64,000 nt of DNA from Acinetobacter albensis (GCF_900095025.1 NZ_FMBK01000007.1:62001-126000); one strand, 5' to 3'; positions 28,165-39,026 are shown, numbered from the stretch's first letter. Notes: generated by a model not told the origin, from the letters alone. A program made the numbers and translations.

Positions 28165-29982
28165 TTATCTTTCTACTTTTAATACAGCAAGGAACGCTTC
28201 TTGTGGAATTTCAACACTTCCCACTTGTTTCATGCGTTTCTTACCTTCTTTTTGCTTAGATAACAGTTTTTTCTTACGTGAAACGTCACCACCATAACAT
28301 TTAGCCAATACGTTTTTACGCATTGCTTTTACAGTAGAACGCGCAATAATTTGTGCGCCAATGGCAGCTTGAATGGCAACATCAAACATTTGACGTGGAA
28401 TTAATTCTTTCATTTTTTCCACAAGCGCAATACCACGATGACGTGCGTCATTACGATGACAAATCATCGCCAAAGCATCTACTTTATCACCGTTAATCAG
28501 TACATCGACTTTGACTAAAGATGAGCTTTCAAAACGGACAAAATTATAATCGAGTGAAGCAAAACCACGTGAGCAAGATTTTAAACGGTCAAAAAAGTCC
28601 ATGACGACTTCTGCCATCGGAATTTCAAAAGTCAACGACACTTGTTTACCTAAGAATTTCATCTCTTTTTGAACACCACGACGCTCTACACACAGGGTCA
28701 TGACATTACCCAAATATTCTTGCGGAACAAGAATATGACATTCAGCAATGGGCTCACGTAAATCTTCAACAGTAGAACCATCAGGCATTTTTGATGGACT
28801 GTCGATATAACGTATTTCACCATTTTTCATCAATGATTCATAAATAACCGTTGGTGCGGAGCTGATCAGGTCTAAATCATACTCACGCTCTAAGCGTTCT
28901 TGTACAATTTCCATGTGTAGCATGCCTAAGAAGCCACAGCGGAACCCAAAACCAAGTGCATCAGAACTTTCAGGTTCAAAGAATAACGCGGAATCATTGA
29001 TTTGTAGTTTATGCAAAGCTTCACGAAACGGCTCAAAATCACTGGCATCAATGGGAAATAACCCTGCATACACCTGCGGTTTGACCTTTTTAAAACCGGG
29101 CAAAACAGCAACATCAGGCGTGCTAGACAATGTGATGGTATCACCAACGGGTGCACCAAAAATGTCTTTAATTCCTGCAATCACAAATCCAACTTCGCCT
29201 GCTTCTAACTCACCTGTTTCAAAGTGTTTCGGATTAAAAATACCCACTGACGTAACAATGTGTGTTTGACCTGTTGATTTCACCAACATTTTGTCGCCCT
29301 TACGGATACGACCTTCTTTAACACGAACCAGAGAAACAACACCTAGATAATTATCAAACCATGAATCAACAATTAAGGCTTGTAAAGGCGCATTACGATC
29401 GCCTACAGGTGGCGGAATCACATTAACCAGCGTTTCTAAAACCCCTTCAACACCCAAGCCAGTTTTTGCTGAACAGGTCGGCGCTTCAGTTGCTTCAATC
29501 CCAATAATATCTTCAATTTCTTGAATGACACGTTCAGGCTCAGCTTGAGGTAAATCAATTTTATTTAATACTGGAAGAACTTCTAAACCCTGCTCAAGAG
29601 CGGTATAGCAGTTTGCAACGGACTGTGCTTCGACCCCTTGTGCTGCATCAACGACCAACAAAGCACCTTCACAGGCAGCCAATGAACGTGATACTTCATA
29701 AGAAAAGTCGACGTGCCCAGGCGTATCAATAAAATTTAATTGATATTCTTCACCATTTGGATGGGTATAATATAGCGTGACCGAAGCCGCTTTAATAGTA
29801 ATACCACGCTCACGCTCAATATCCATAGAGTCGAGCACTTGAGCTTGCATTTCTCGGGCTTGAAGACCACCACAGGTTTGAATAAATCGATCTGCAAGTG
29901 TCGACTTACCGTGGTCAATATGCGCAATAATCGAAAAATTCCGTATATTATTGATATTGACTGACTTTTTAGCAACTGCCAT
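28165..29982 (-). CDS. lepA: Elongation factor 4 (LepA)
   Basis: A translational GTPase of 605 residues, linked to back-translocation and 30S assembly. [11 protein letters not shown] (G1) and [12 protein letters not shown] (G3) are at the N-terminus, and NKIDLP is G4. The LepA-specific C-terminal domain, with [24 protein letters not shown] and a basic tail [19 protein letters not shown], is complete. First gene of the nine-gene minus-strand run; the promoter should lie in 29983-30187. Confidence 0.97.
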   Translation of the reverse strand: MAVAKKSVNINNIRNFSIIAHIDHGKSTLADRFIQTCGGLQAREMQAQVLDSMDIERERGITIKAASVTLYYTHPNGEEYQLNFIDTPGHVDFSYEVSRSLAACEGALLVVDAAQGVEAQSVANCYTALEQGLEVLPVLNKIDLPQAEPERVIQEIEDIIGIEATEAPTCSAKTGLGVEGVLETLVNVIPPPVGDRNAPLQALIVDSWFDNYLGVVSLVRVKEGRIRKGDKMLVKSTGQTHIVTSVGIFNPKHFETGELEAGEVGFVIAGIKDIFGAPVGDTITLSSTPDVAVLPGFKKVKPQVYAGLFPIDASDFEPFREALHKLQINDSALFFEPESSDALGFGFRCGFLGMLHMEIVQERLEREYDLDLISSAPTVIYESLMKNGEIRYIDSPSKMPDGSTVEDLREPIAECHILVPQEYLGNVMTLCVERRGVQKEMKFLGKQVSLTFEIPMAEVVMDFFDRLKSCSRGFASLDYNFVRFESSSLVKVDVLINGDKVDALAMICHRNDARHRGIALVEKMKELIPRQMFDVAIQAAIGAQIIARSTVKAMRKNVLAKCYGGDVSRKKKLLSKQKEGKKRMKQVGSVEIPQEAFLAVLKVER

Positions 29983-30187
29983 AAACTACTCTAAATCAAA
30001 ATACACAATCACTTACCTGAATATAAACAGTGTTTATGACGTGCAAAAAAGGATATTCCAAAGATGTTGCACAGTATAAGCAGTACATGGTCAAAAATAC
30101 AGTGAGCTTTTAAAAATAGTCCGATTCTTCTACAAAACTTTGCTTTTAAATTGCTTGATTAAAATGAACAAGCTCCGATTAGACCAT

Positions 30188-30652
30188 TTATTGTTCAACA
30201 ACCATTGTATATAAATTCGAAAAATCTAAAGGATTTAACTGTTCTGTAAGAGGCTGATAGGCTTGACTAAATGTAGGTGACATTCGTTTTGGACGACCTG
30301 TTGCAATTTCGACACAGGCCCATTTCGTATTACCTGTAAATAAAATAGCCTGATTCTCAGAACGATAAAAAACGTATTGGCGGAAAGAATAAAGCGCATT
30401 CAAATCATTTAACCATGTACGTAAAATAATTTTTTCGCCTTCAAATGCTGCTTTACGATAATGCACATGATGTTCAACAGCCACCATAGCATGTTTTAAC
30501 TCAAGATATTCTTTTAGTCCTAAACCTAGGGTTTCAATATGTGCTGTTGCGACATCCTGCATCCACTGCATGTAAATGACATTATTGACATGACCCAAAC
30601 TGTCTATATGACAGGGTTGAACAGTGATTTCTAAATCAAAAACTGTACTCAT
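30188..30652 (-). CDS. 4-hydroxybenzoyl-CoA-type acyl-CoA thioesterase
   Basis: A 154-residue hotdog-fold thioesterase. The N-terminal IDSLGHVNNVIYMQWM is the 4HBT active-site segment (D-x-x-G-H-x-N-N-x-x-Y), and the long central strands (HHVHYRKAAFEGEKIILRTWL) fit the fold. Such enzymes hydrolyse short- or medium-chain acyl-CoA. It stands alone, with degP/mucD transcribed from the same strand upstream of it and a strong terminator (30757-30787) between them. The acyl chain preference is not shown. Confidence 0.85.
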   Translation of the reverse strand: MSTVFDLEITVQPCHIDSLGHVNNVIYMQWMQDVATAHIETLGLGLKEYLELKHAMVAVEHHVHYRKAAFEGEKIILRTWLNDLNALYSFRQYVFYRSENQAILFTGNTKWACVEIATGRPKRMSPTFSQAYQPLTEQLNPLDFSNLYTMVVEQ

Positions 30653-30756
30653 TGTTTATTTATCTCTTATTTCTAAAAATGACTCAATCATCCGCAGTTT
30701 AAGGAATTTAATACGAGAGTAAAATCATCCTCTCACCTATATTTCGGTCAATCATA

Positions 30757-30787
30757 AAAAAACCACTCATTTTTAGAGTGGTTTTTT
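30757..30787 (-). terminator. Terminator of the DegP/MucD-like protease gene
   Basis: ACCACTC/GAGTGGT stem with a 7-base loop and flanking A and T tracts, 16 bases past the protease stop on the minus strand. Confidence 0.86.
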
Positions 30788-30802
30788 ATTCAAGATTAAT
30801 TT

Positions 30803-32197
30803 TTACTCAATACGCATACCTACAATTACGCGTTGTCCCTGACGAATAATAGACACTCGTGCTACCGTTCCTTTTTTCAATTCAGAAGCCGCTTTCACAA
30901 AATCAACACTATTTAAAATGACTTTATTATTCACCTGAGTAATTACATCGCCCGCAGTAATTCGTGCTTGTGCAGCAATCCCTTCTCGTTTTACTTCTTG
31001 AATGAATATGCCGCCCTTAACCTCTAGCTGCGATTGCTCAGCGGCCGTTAAGTTACGAATACTCACGCCTAATACTGGTCCATTATTTTTCGCGTTTTGT
31101 TCCACTTTCGCAGGAGTATCATCTGGTGCAAGAGTTAAGGTCGCTGAAATATTACGGGTTTTATCATCACGTAGTATTTGAAGTTGTATCACCTGATTTG
31201 GCGAAGTTCGATTGAGGTAATTCAGTAAATCAGATGTTCTTGAAATAGCAGAACCGTTATATTTTAAAATAACATCACCTGTTTGAAGCCCCGCTTTCGC
31301 AGCTGGTGAATTAGGTGCAACCTCAGTCACCAAAGCGCCTTCTGGTTTGTCCAAACGATAAGACTCTGCCAAGTTACGGTCAATATCTTGAAGCATGACT
31401 CCCAAATAAGAACGGGTGACTTTACCATTCTTTTTCAACTGATCAGCAACATCCATGGCAACATCAATCGGAATAGAAAATGACAAGCCCATATAACCGC
31501 CTGTTCCACTAAAAATCCGCGAGTTCACCCCCACCACTTCACCACGCTGGTTAAATAAAGGGCCGCCTGAATTACCTGGATTTAAAGCAACATCGGTTTG
31601 AATAAAAGGCACGGAGGTTTCCCCCATCATATTCCGCATTTTTGCACTGACAATACCCGCTGATGCAGAGTAATCAAATCCAAACGGCGAGCCGATAGCA
31701 AGCACCGGCTCTCCCACTCTTAGCTGATCAACATTTCCAGTTTTTAACTCTGGAAAATTTGAACCATTCACTTTGAGTAAGGCGACATCTGTACGTTCAT
31801 CACTACCCACCACTGTGGCATCAATTTCACGGCGATCGTTCAACATAATAGTCACTTTAGAAGCATCTTCAACCACATGGTGATTGGTCAGCAAATAACC
31901 ATCTTTACTAATAAAAAAAGCACTACCGTAGCCCGTTTTTTCTTGTGGTGCTTGTTGCTGAGGAATAATCACTTGATTACCAAAGAAACGGCGTAAAATT
32001 TCTGGAACTTGCTGCTGTAATAATTCTTCTTGTGTCATTTTTTTTACAACATTGACACTCACTACCGCAGGACTGACTTGTGCAACCAAATTCGAAAAAT
32101 CAACGGGAGATGCTGCATAAGTTTGTATACTCGCCAATGTAAATACAGTAGCGACTACCCCTTTGGTTAAATAGCTATTTTTCATATCAGCATTCAT
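30803..32197 (-). CDS. DegP/MucD-type periplasmic serine protease
   Basis: A periplasmic protease-chaperone of the HtrA family for misfolded envelope proteins. The 464-residue precursor has a signal sequence ending in TYAAS (about residues 1-30). The trypsin-like triad is His107 (TNHHVV), Asp137 (ERTDVALL) and Ser210 (NPGNSGGPL), and two PDZ domains follow (about 265-350 and 370-460). This is the DegP/DegQ/MucD size. The Met at residue 5 (32185) is an alternative start; neither ATG has an ideal ribosome-binding site. It is divergent from nadB. No rseAB or sigma-E genes are present here. Confidence 0.93.
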   Translation of the reverse strand: MNADMKNSYLTKGVVATVFTLASIQTYAASPVDFSNLVAQVSPAVVSVNVVKKMTQEELLQQQVPEILRRFFGNQVIIPQQQAPQEKTGYGSAFFISKDGYLLTNHHVVEDASKVTIMLNDRREIDATVVGSDERTDVALLKVNGSNFPELKTGNVDQLRVGEPVLAIGSPFGFDYSASAGIVSAKMRNMMGETSVPFIQTDVALNPGNSGGPLFNQRGEVVGVNSRIFSGTGGYMGLSFSIPIDVAMDVADQLKKNGKVTRSYLGVMLQDIDRNLAESYRLDKPEGALVTEVAPNSPAAKAGLQTGDVILKYNGSAISRTSDLLNYLNRTSPNQVIQLQILRDDKTRNISATLTLAPDDTPAKVEQNAKNNGPVLGVSIRNLTAAEQSQLEVKGGIFIQEVKREGIAAQARITAGDVITQVNNKVILNSVDFVKAASELKKGTVARVSIIRQGQRVIVGMRIE

Positions 32198-32412
32198 TCC
32201 ATTTCATTATAGATATGTGTAGGTAACCCGTTTTTAGCATAAATTTTGTTTATTTTGGGTAATAAAATGTTGATGATGTTTACGCTAGAATATAAATAAA
32301 ATTTCTTAAATCTTCTGACCTTATTGCTTTTTCTGATCATGTATAAGCATATTAGCTCTTGTTTTTTGATCAAAAAAGCGGTGTCATTACCAAACTTTTT
32401 TGAAATTAGCTG

Positions 32413-34050
32413 ATGGACATGTCTAATTTAAACACAACGCATCATTTTGACGTGATCATTGTGGGAAGTGGCGGTGCAGGTTTAAGCCTAGCGTTATCAC
32501 TACCTGATCACTTCAACATCGCAGTTTTGGCAAAATCGACTTTAACAGATGCAAGTACGTTTTATGCACAAGGTGGTGTAGCAGCTGTTCTCGATGAAAC
32601 TGATTCGATAGAACAGCATATTGATGACACCATGATTGCGGGTGCACATTTGTGTGAAATAGAGGCAGTCAGACAAACGGTGGAAGGTGGAAAACCTTCA
32701 GTTGATTTCTTGTTAGAACATGGAGTGCAATTCACGCTAGATGAACAAGAACAACTTCATTTAACTCGTGAAGGCGGTCACTCACAACGCCGTATTATAC
32801 ATGCAGCAGATGCGACAGGCCGCGCCATCTCAACCACTTTAGTTCAACGTGCTCAAGAAAAATCAAATCTTACAATTTTTGAAAATTATATTGCAATTGA
32901 TTTAATTACTTCGCAAAAACTAGGATTAGCGACGACACCGAACCGCAATTTGGGTTTATATGCTTTAGATGAAAAGACTGAAACAGTACACACCTTTTTA
33001 GCACCCTCTACTGCTTTGGCTTGTGGCGGGGCGATGAAAGCCTATTTATATACCTCTAACCCTGACATTGCGACGGGTGATGGAATTGCCATGGCATATC
33101 GGGCGGGTTGCCGTGTGGCCAATATGGAATTTAATCAGTTCCATCCGACCTGTCTTTACCACCCCCAAGCCCGTTCATTTTTAATTACTGAAGCTATGCG
33201 TGGTGAAGGTGCTTATTTACGCCTGCCTGATGGTGAGCGCTTTATGCTTCGTTTTGATGAACGTGCAGAACTTGCGCCACGTGATATTGTGGCACGGGCT
33301 ATTGACTATGAAATTAAACGTTTAGGAATACGTCATGTTTGGCTAGATATTACTCACAAGCCTGCTGATTTTGTGAAAGAACACTTTCCTACGCTCTACC
33401 AACGTTTGCTAGAACTGGGCATTGATATTACCAAAGAAATGATTCCTGTGGTCCCCGCTGCACATTATACCTGTGGTGGAGTGATGGTAGATGAACATAG
33501 TCAAACCGATCTGGCTGGACTATATGCAATTGGTGAGACATCCTACACTGGGCTACATGGTGCTAACCGAATGGCAAGCAACTCACTTTTAGAATGTTTT
33601 GTTTACGGTATGAGTGCTGCCAAACATATTGAAAGCCAATTTGATAGAAATTACGTTATTGTTGATGCACCAGCATGGGATGATTCACAAGTAATGAATC
33701 CCGATGAAGATGTAGTCATTTTACAAAACTGGGATGAGTTACGTCAGACCATGTGGAATTACGTGGGAATTGTAAGAACGACTAAACGCTTGGAACGGGC
33801 GCTCCATCGTATCGAAATGCTGAAACGAGAAATTAACGAGTACTATCATGATTATCAAGTCAGTAAAAACTTGATTGAACTGCGTAATCTTGTTTTGGTG
33901 TCGGAAATGATTGTACGCTGTGCGATGGAACGTAAAGAATCACGCGGTTTGCATTTTACTTTGGATTACCCAGAACTCTCCGAAGAATTGCGTAAAACTG
34001 TATTGGTGCCGCCTCATTTTGAAGTAGAAACACCTTTGGTTAATGCTTAA
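32413..34050 (+). CDS. nadB: L-aspartate oxidase
   Basis: First enzyme of de novo NAD synthesis: FAD-dependent oxidation of L-aspartate to iminoaspartate for NadA. The 545-residue protein has the FAD loop [14 protein letters not shown] near residue 17, the diagnostic [10 protein letters not shown], the active-site HPTCLYHP and GEGAYLR region, and [18 protein letters not shown] near the C-terminal helix domain. ATG 32413 and ATG 32419 are both possible starts. A terminator follows. nadA and nadC are not in the window. Confidence 0.96.
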   Translation: MDMSNLNTTHHFDVIIVGSGGAGLSLALSLPDHFNIAVLAKSTLTDASTFYAQGGVAAVLDETDSIEQHIDDTMIAGAHLCEIEAVRQTVEGGKPSVDFLLEHGVQFTLDEQEQLHLTREGGHSQRRIIHAADATGRAISTTLVQRAQEKSNLTIFENYIAIDLITSQKLGLATTPNRNLGLYALDEKTETVHTFLAPSTALACGGAMKAYLYTSNPDIATGDGIAMAYRAGCRVANMEFNQFHPTCLYHPQARSFLITEAMRGEGAYLRLPDGERFMLRFDERAELAPRDIVARAIDYEIKRLGIRHVWLDITHKPADFVKEHFPTLYQRLLELGIDITKEMIPVVPAAHYTCGGVMVDEHSQTDLAGLYAIGETSYTGLHGANRMASNSLLECFVYGMSAAKHIESQFDRNYVIVDAPAWDDSQVMNPDEDVVILQNWDELRQTMWNYVGIVRTTKRLERALHRIEMLKREINEYYHDYQVSKNLIELRNLVLVSEMIVRCAMERKESRGLHFTLDYPELSEELRKTVLVPPHFEVETPLVNA

Positions 34051-34089
34051 TCTTTTATTTTGTGTACTTCTAAACCTCAGCATAGATTT

Positions 34090-34118
34090 AAAAAACCGAA
34101 CATAATGTTCGGTTTTTT
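34090..34118. terminator. Bidirectional terminator between nadB and the PaaI-like gene
   Basis: ACCGAACAT and ATGTTCGGT form a near-perfect palindrome with flanking A6 and T6 tracts, between two convergent genes. Confidence 0.87.
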
Positions 34119-34135
34119 AAATTAAAATTATATTT

Positions 34136-34552
34136 TTACGTTTTAGCAGGAATAGAGTACGTGCCGACAACATGTGCTATAGCTTGGTCCGAACCAATAG
34201 AATATAGCCACACATCGCCAACAATTAATGCTTTACCCACTTTCATTAATTGACAAACTGCACGAATATTTTGCTCTGCTGCTGGCTTCTTTAAAAAATT
34301 AATCGACAAATTAGTGGTAACAGCCAAAGCAACTATGCCTATCTCGCTCAAGATGGCAATATACAGTGCATAATCGGCAGCAGTCATCATGGTGGGACCT
34401 GATACTGTTCCACCTGGTCGTAAATCTTCAGCACCTACATAATAAATAATAGATGCGCCTTTTTCGGTTAAATTTTCTATTTCACACTTTTCAAGACTTT
34501 GCGGAAATTCGGCCTGTAGAAAAGCAATAATCTCTGCCTTGGTAGTTTTCAT
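34136..34552 (-). CDS. PaaI-like hotdog thioesterase
   Basis: A 138-residue hotdog protein. The PGGTVSGPTMMTAADYALYIAIL segment is the catalytic loop and central helix of the PaaI group, which normally carries D/N-x-x-x-x-G and a helix-borne acidic residue; here Asp is in TAADYALY. The C-terminal strand RAVCQLMKVGKALIVGDVWLYS is typical. Function is probably hydrolysis of an aromatic or short-chain acyl-CoA. It is on the same strand as tmk but 104 bases after it, so it may be a separate unit. Substrate unknown. Confidence 0.8.
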   Translation of the reverse strand: MKTTKAEIIAFLQAEFPQSLEKCEIENLTEKGASIIYYVGAEDLRPGGTVSGPTMMTAADYALYIAILSEIGIVALAVTTNLSINFLKKPAAEQNIRAVCQLMKVGKALIVGDVWLYSIGSDQAIAHVVGTYSIPAKT

Positions 34553-34656
34553 TTACTCATCCATGATTATTTTAAATATAAGAAAATAATGTACATTAAA
34601 CACTGATATTTTTAATATTCATTGCACTTAATATAAAAATAGAATAAAACACAAAA

Positions 34657-35256
34657 TCATTTTAAGTAGCTTAAAGCTTGCTCAAAAACGTGTTCAGGTG
34701 TTTGTGTCGCATCCAAACGCTTAATTCGGTTACTCTCTCTTTCAAAAAGTGATTGATAACCTGCGCGTACTTTCTCAAAAAAAATGGCTTTTTCTTGTTC
34801 AAAACGATCTAAGTCACCGCGTTCGCGCGCACGTGACATGCCTATTTCGGTCGGTGCATCGAGCCAAAAAGTAATATGGGGCAAGTAAGACACAAAGTTT
34901 TGATTCAATAAATTCAATTTTTTTGCGCTTAAACCACGTCCTGCACATTGATAAGCAAAACTTGCATCAACAAAACGATCACAGAGTACTGTTTTACCTG
35001 CCTCTAATGCAGGCTTAATGACTTGCTGTAAATGTTGTGCACGTGCCGCATACATCAACAACAGTTCGGTGTCATTGGACATCATTTCGTCAGGATTAAC
35101 AGACAATAAAAGTGAACGGATATGCTCTGCCATAGGCGTTCCGCCAGGTTCACGTGTCAGTACAACGTCTTGGCCTTGTTGTTGTAAATAATGATAAATT
35201 TTACCAATCAGCGTGGTTTTACCAACACCTTCTGTGCCTTCAAAACTAATAAACAT
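34657..35256 (-). CDS. tmk: Thymidylate kinase
   Basis: Phosphorylates dTMP to dTDP for DNA synthesis. The 199-residue protein has the P-loop FEGTEGVGKTT at residues 5-15, the TREPGGTPMAEHIR segment, DRFVDASFAYQ, and a LID region with RARERGDLDRFE. It is 3 bases after mltG on the same strand. The pabC-mltG-tmk order is the classical one; holB, next in E. coli, is not found behind it. Essential gene. Confidence 0.96.
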   Translation of the reverse strand: MFISFEGTEGVGKTTLIGKIYHYLQQQGQDVVLTREPGGTPMAEHIRSLLLSVNPDEMMSNDTELLLMYAARAQHLQQVIKPALEAGKTVLCDRFVDASFAYQCAGRGLSAKKLNLLNQNFVSYLPHITFWLDAPTEIGMSRARERGDLDRFEQEKAIFFEKVRAGYQSLFERESNRIKRLDATQTPEHVFEQALSYLK

Positions 35257-35259
35257 TCC

Positions 35260-36309
35260 TTAATCCTTTTTCGCTTTCAATACTGCCAAGTAATCTTGCA
35301 CGGCACGATTATGCTCATCTAAACTTGCAGTAAAGGTATGTCCTCCATTGCCTGTTGCAACAAAATAAATATTTTTTGCATTGTCAGGATGCATGGCAGC
35401 CTCAATTGCTTTCTGGCTTGGCAAAGCAATTGGCGTTGGCGGTAAGCCATTATTGGTATAGGTATTATAAGCTGTAGGCGTGCGCAAATCTGCGCGGGTA
35501 ATATTGCCTGTATAATTTTCCCCCATACCATAAATTACAGTAGGATCAGTTTGTAGACGCATCCCCAGTTTTAAACGTCGAACGAATACACCTGAAACTT
35601 GTTCTAACTCACGATCTAGACTGGTTTCTTTCTCAATAATTGAAGCCATAATCAAAGCTTCATATTTATTTTTATAAGGTAAGTCAGTTGCCCGTTTTTC
35701 CCACGCTTTATCCAATGATTTCATTTGACGTTGATATAAATCCGTCAAAATTTTCTTATCCGTTTCACCTTTTGCAAAAAAATAAGTATCAGGTGCAAAC
35801 AATCCTTCGGGATGCTCAAATGGAATATTGAGTGCTTTAAGCATTTGCTCTTTTGGCAGATTGAGCACGTCTTTAGTAACTAAATCATCTTTTTTGAGTT
35901 GCTCAAGCAGTTGCTTAAATGTGGTACCTTCAATCACTAAAATCCGATTCATTTGTGCATTTTCAGAATTGGATAACATCTCCATAACTTGACGAATACT
36001 CATGCCTTTTTGCACTTCGTAAACTCCAGCCTTTAAAGTGTCATGAATAATAAATTTTTGATAAAGCTTGAGAATAATAGGAAAACTGACTTTATCTTCT
36101 TGTCCTAAACGATCAATAAAACCAGAATAAGTATCTCCTGTGCCTATGGCTAACATTTGCTTTTGGCCCTTAACAGGATAAGCCTTAAATAAACTCGACC
36201 ATAAAATAACAAAAGCTAGACCAATAAAACCCAGCATTAAAAGACCAAGACCTTTTGAGGGGAATATTTTTGTCACTTTCTTTTTTGATTTTTGCTTTGT
36301 GGTGGGCAT
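35260..36309 (-). CDS. mltG: Endolytic peptidoglycan transglycosylase MltG (YceG)
   Basis: An inner-membrane enzyme that cuts nascent glycan strands and sets glycan length. The 349-residue protein has one N-terminal transmembrane helix (LLMLGFIGLAFVILWSSLF), a LysM-like region, and the YceG catalytic domain with ASIIEKETS carrying the catalytic Glu, then LQTDPTVIYG and SPQKAIEAA-like ALPSQKAIEAAMHP. It lies one base after pabC and 3 bases before tmk, so the three genes are one transcript. Confidence 0.95.
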   Translation of the reverse strand: MPTTKQKSKKKVTKIFPSKGLGLLMLGFIGLAFVILWSSLFKAYPVKGQKQMLAIGTGDTYSGFIDRLGQEDKVSFPIILKLYQKFIIHDTLKAGVYEVQKGMSIRQVMEMLSNSENAQMNRILVIEGTTFKQLLEQLKKDDLVTKDVLNLPKEQMLKALNIPFEHPEGLFAPDTYFFAKGETDKKILTDLYQRQMKSLDKAWEKRATDLPYKNKYEALIMASIIEKETSLDRELEQVSGVFVRRLKLGMRLQTDPTVIYGMGENYTGNITRADLRTPTAYNTYTNNGLPPTPIALPSQKAIEAAMHPDNAKNIYFVATGNGGHTFTASLDEHNRAVQDYLAVLKAKKD

Positions 36310-36310
36310 A

Positions 36311-37123
36311 TTAATGAATCTGATTCAATTGAAGGATATTAAAAAGTTCAGTACAAGCCTGAACATTCAAAGGTCGCTGATTAAGTTCAGTCGCTATTTT
36401 CATGGCAGTTAAAGCATTACAAAAAAATACGCTTTCAAATTTTGAAATTTCTTCCATATCAATGAAACGTTGTTGACATGCAATACCAAACTTCTGCATA
36501 CGCGATAAAATTTCAGCACGCATTACACCATGCACACCATTATAACGAAGTTCTGGGGTAATCCATGTATTCTTTAGGCGAATGAAACAATTACTACTCA
36601 CACCTTCAACGACCGAACCTTGAACATCTGTGACTAAGGCCTCTTCCCAGTCTTTTTGATCTGCCTCATGTTTAAGTAAAACTTGTTCCAAACGGTTTAG
36701 ACTTTTTAAACCGACCAAACTTGGCATCGTAAGCCCTAATGCTTGTTGTAATACACCCGACTTAGTTTTTTGTATTTCAAAATCCTGCACAGCATGTGGA
36801 TAAAAAAATACCCACACGTCTGCTACATGATCTGGCAAATGATATCCACGTTGTCCATCACCACGGCTAATGATGATTTTTAAAGTACCGTTAAGCTGTA
36901 CACATTGTTGTTCTAGAACACTCAAACTTTGTTGGATTAAGCTTAAATCGACCTTTAGTTTTAAACGCTCACAGGTCAAACTTAATCGAGCCATATGTAG
37001 CGCTTCAAGTTCAATTGCTCCGTCTCTCACTCGTGCTGTGCTAAAACAGCCATCGCCATAATGAAAAGCACGATCTAATAATGATATCCCAGTAATTTCC
37101 TGTGCATTCTTTAAACATGACAT
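36311..37123 (-). CDS. pabC: Aminodeoxychorismate lyase
   Basis: A PLP-dependent fold-type IV lyase that converts 4-amino-4-deoxychorismate to p-aminobenzoate for folate. The 270-residue protein has the FHYGDGCFSTARV start of this family, the Schiff-base Lys in GLKSLNRL, the phosphate-binding VEGVSSNCF segment, and HGVMRAEIL. mltG starts one base downstream. The promoter would be in the 37124-37289 divergent region shared with the sulfate-binding protein. Confidence 0.93.
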   Translation of the reverse strand: MSCLKNAQEITGISLLDRAFHYGDGCFSTARVRDGAIELEALHMARLSLTCERLKLKVDLSLIQQSLSVLEQQCVQLNGTLKIIISRGDGQRGYHLPDHVADVWVFFYPHAVQDFEIQKTKSGVLQQALGLTMPSLVGLKSLNRLEQVLLKHEADQKDWEEALVTDVQGSVVEGVSSNCFIRLKNTWITPELRYNGVHGVMRAEILSRMQKFGIACQQRFIDMEEISKFESVFFCNALTAMKIATELNQRPLNVQACTELFNILQLNQIH

Positions 37124-37289
37124 AACCAGATATCCTGAAATTGATGGCTTAGTTTAAGAACTGCTTCAGCAATTTAATATCTTTTTTATTCATATAAAAT
37201 TCATTTTTTATTATTTTTTATGCATAGAAGATATGGTTATTCTCAGCTCATGTTTTAAAACATTTAAAAATATTGCTGAGGAAAAAGAC

Positions 37290-38300
37290 ATGCATTTTTC
37301 AAAATTTAAATTAGGGGTGGTTGCTGCACTTATTTCTGTTTCATCACTGAATGTAGCAGCCAAAGATTTCTTAAATGTTTCTTATGATCCAACCCGAGAG
37401 CTTTACGAAAATTTTAATCAACAATTTGGCGCTTACTGGAAAAAAACCACTGGGCAAGATCTTAATTTCAAACAATCACATGGTGGTTCGGGCAAACAAG
37501 CACGAGCAGTCATTGATGGTTTAGATGCAGATGTAGTCACTTTAGCTTTGGCTGCTGACATAGATGCAATTGCAGAAAAAACCAACTTATTACCCAAAGA
37601 TTGGCAAAAAAAATTCCCGCAAAATTCAACACCATATACTTCGACTATCGTCTTCTTGGTTCGTAAAGATAATCCTAAAAAAATTAAGGATTGGGGTGAT
37701 TTAGTTAAACCGGGAGTAGAAATCATTACACCAAATCCAAAAACTTCCGGTGGCGCACGTTGGAATTACTTGGCAGCATGGGCATGGGCTAAACACCAAG
37801 CAGGTGGCAATGATGCCAAAGCTCAAGAATTTGTTCGTCAAATTTACAAGCAAACCAAAGTTCTTGACTCAGGCGCACGAGGTTCAACCACCACATTTGC
37901 TGAGCGTGGAATTGGTGATGTATTACTGGCATGGGAAAATGAAGCCTATTTAGCAGTCCGTGAGCAACCAGGTAAGTTTGAAATCATTACGCCATCTTTG
38001 TCTATTTTGGCAGAGCCACCTGTGGCTATTGTTGAAAAAAATGTAAAAAAAGATGGTAATGAAAATGTGGCCAAAGCCTATTTAAATTTCCTCTATTCAC
38101 CGCTTGGACAAGATATTGCAGCGAAAAATTATTATCGTCCACGTAATGCTGCAGTATTAAAAAAATACAGCACTACCTTTAAACCGTTAAAACTAGTAAC
38201 GATTGATAAAGAGTTTGGCGGTTGGACCAAAGTTCAAAAACAGCATTTTGAAAATGGTGGTGTTTTTGATCAGATCGTGAAAACGAATAATTCAAAATAA
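37290..38300 (+). CDS. Sulfate ABC transporter substrate-binding protein
   Basis: A periplasmic sulfate/thiosulfate binder of the Sbp/CysP family, 336 residues. A signal peptide ends in VAA before Lys25. The mature start [17 protein letters not shown], then [30 protein letters not shown], and [16 protein letters not shown] are the family fingerprints and line the sulfate pocket. ATG 37290 has GAGGAAA about 9 bases upstream and gives the right signal; the longer frame to 37233 does not. First gene of the sulfate block. TATAAA near 37193 could be the -10; the missing -35 would fit activation by CysB (inference). Confidence 0.94.
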   Translation: MHFSKFKLGVVAALISVSSLNVAAKDFLNVSYDPTRELYENFNQQFGAYWKKTTGQDLNFKQSHGGSGKQARAVIDGLDADVVTLALAADIDAIAEKTNLLPKDWQKKFPQNSTPYTSTIVFLVRKDNPKKIKDWGDLVKPGVEIITPNPKTSGGARWNYLAAWAWAKHQAGGNDAKAQEFVRQIYKQTKVLDSGARGSTTTFAERGIGDVLLAWENEAYLAVREQPGKFEIITPSLSILAEPPVAIVEKNVKKDGNENVAKAYLNFLYSPLGQDIAAKNYYRPRNAAVLKKYSTTFKPLKLVTIDKEFGGWTKVQKQHFENGGVFDQIVKTNNSK

Positions 38301-38337
38301 AGATTGAATTGCTCAAGATATTTGAGGGAGTAAAGAC

Positions 38338-38943
38338 ATGATTCATACTGTAATTGTGCCGGGTGTTGGCGGCAGCGAACCTGCCCACTGGCAATCTTGG
38401 TTACAACGACAACTCATGTCTTGCTCACGAGTACAGCAGCAAGATTGGAATAATCCGATATTAGAGACTTGGATAAAGCAATTGGTTGATACCGTTCAAT
38501 CTATTCAAGACAATATTCAAATTGTGGCTCACAGTTTTGGATGCCTAACTGTCGTTGCAGCATTAAACGAATATCCTGAGTTAAATCGAAAGATAAAAAA
38601 TTTGATTCTGGTTGCGCCTGCCAACCCTGCACGTTTTGGCGAAGCCGGTTTTGCTCGGCATAGCCAGCAAGATTATCAAAACTATTTTCATCAATTGACC
38701 ATTCGCGTACCGACAACGTTATTAATCAGTGAAAATGATCCATGGTTAAGTTTTTCAGATGCAACACGCTTAGCGGATACGTGGAAACTTAAAGCGATTA
38801 ATTTGGGTCAGGTCGGTCATATTAATGTGGCTTCTGGATTCGGTGCTTTTCCTGAAATTTATGATTATTTAATTTCAGACAATAAACCGCAACCTATCAA
38901 TTTTATTGATGAAAGCCATTACTTTTTTAGATTTGCAATTTAA
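38338..38943 (+). CDS. RBBP9/YdeN-family alpha/beta hydrolase
   Basis: A 201-residue serine hydrolase. It opens with VIVPGVGGSEPAHWQSW, the family start, and the triad is Ser66 in AHSFGC, Asp134 in SENDPW and His161 in VGHIN. No signal peptide. It is placed between the sulfate-binding protein (37 bases upstream) and cysT (83 bases downstream) on the same strand. The YdeN/RBBP9 family has no agreed physiological substrate. The location suggests a link to sulfur metabolism, for instance ester or thioester hydrolysis, but that is inference. It could also be an unrelated insertion into the operon. Confidence 0.88.
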   Translation: MIHTVIVPGVGGSEPAHWQSWLQRQLMSCSRVQQQDWNNPILETWIKQLVDTVQSIQDNIQIVAHSFGCLTVVAALNEYPELNRKIKNLILVAPANPARFGEAGFARHSQQDYQNYFHQLTIRVPTTLLISENDPWLSFSDATRLADTWKLKAINLGQVGHINVASGFGAFPEIYDYLISDNKPQPINFIDESHYFFRFAI

Positions 38944-39026
38944 AAGTCGCAAATTATGCTTGTGTCAAATTAAACTTTATTTCTGCTGGCCATATTGGTC
39001 AGCATTTTCTCTTTTGAGGAGTCAGC

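Noticed and set aside
28913-29269. 118-codon frame opposite lepA
   Set aside because: Antisense to LepA and low-information sequence, so treated as a shadow.
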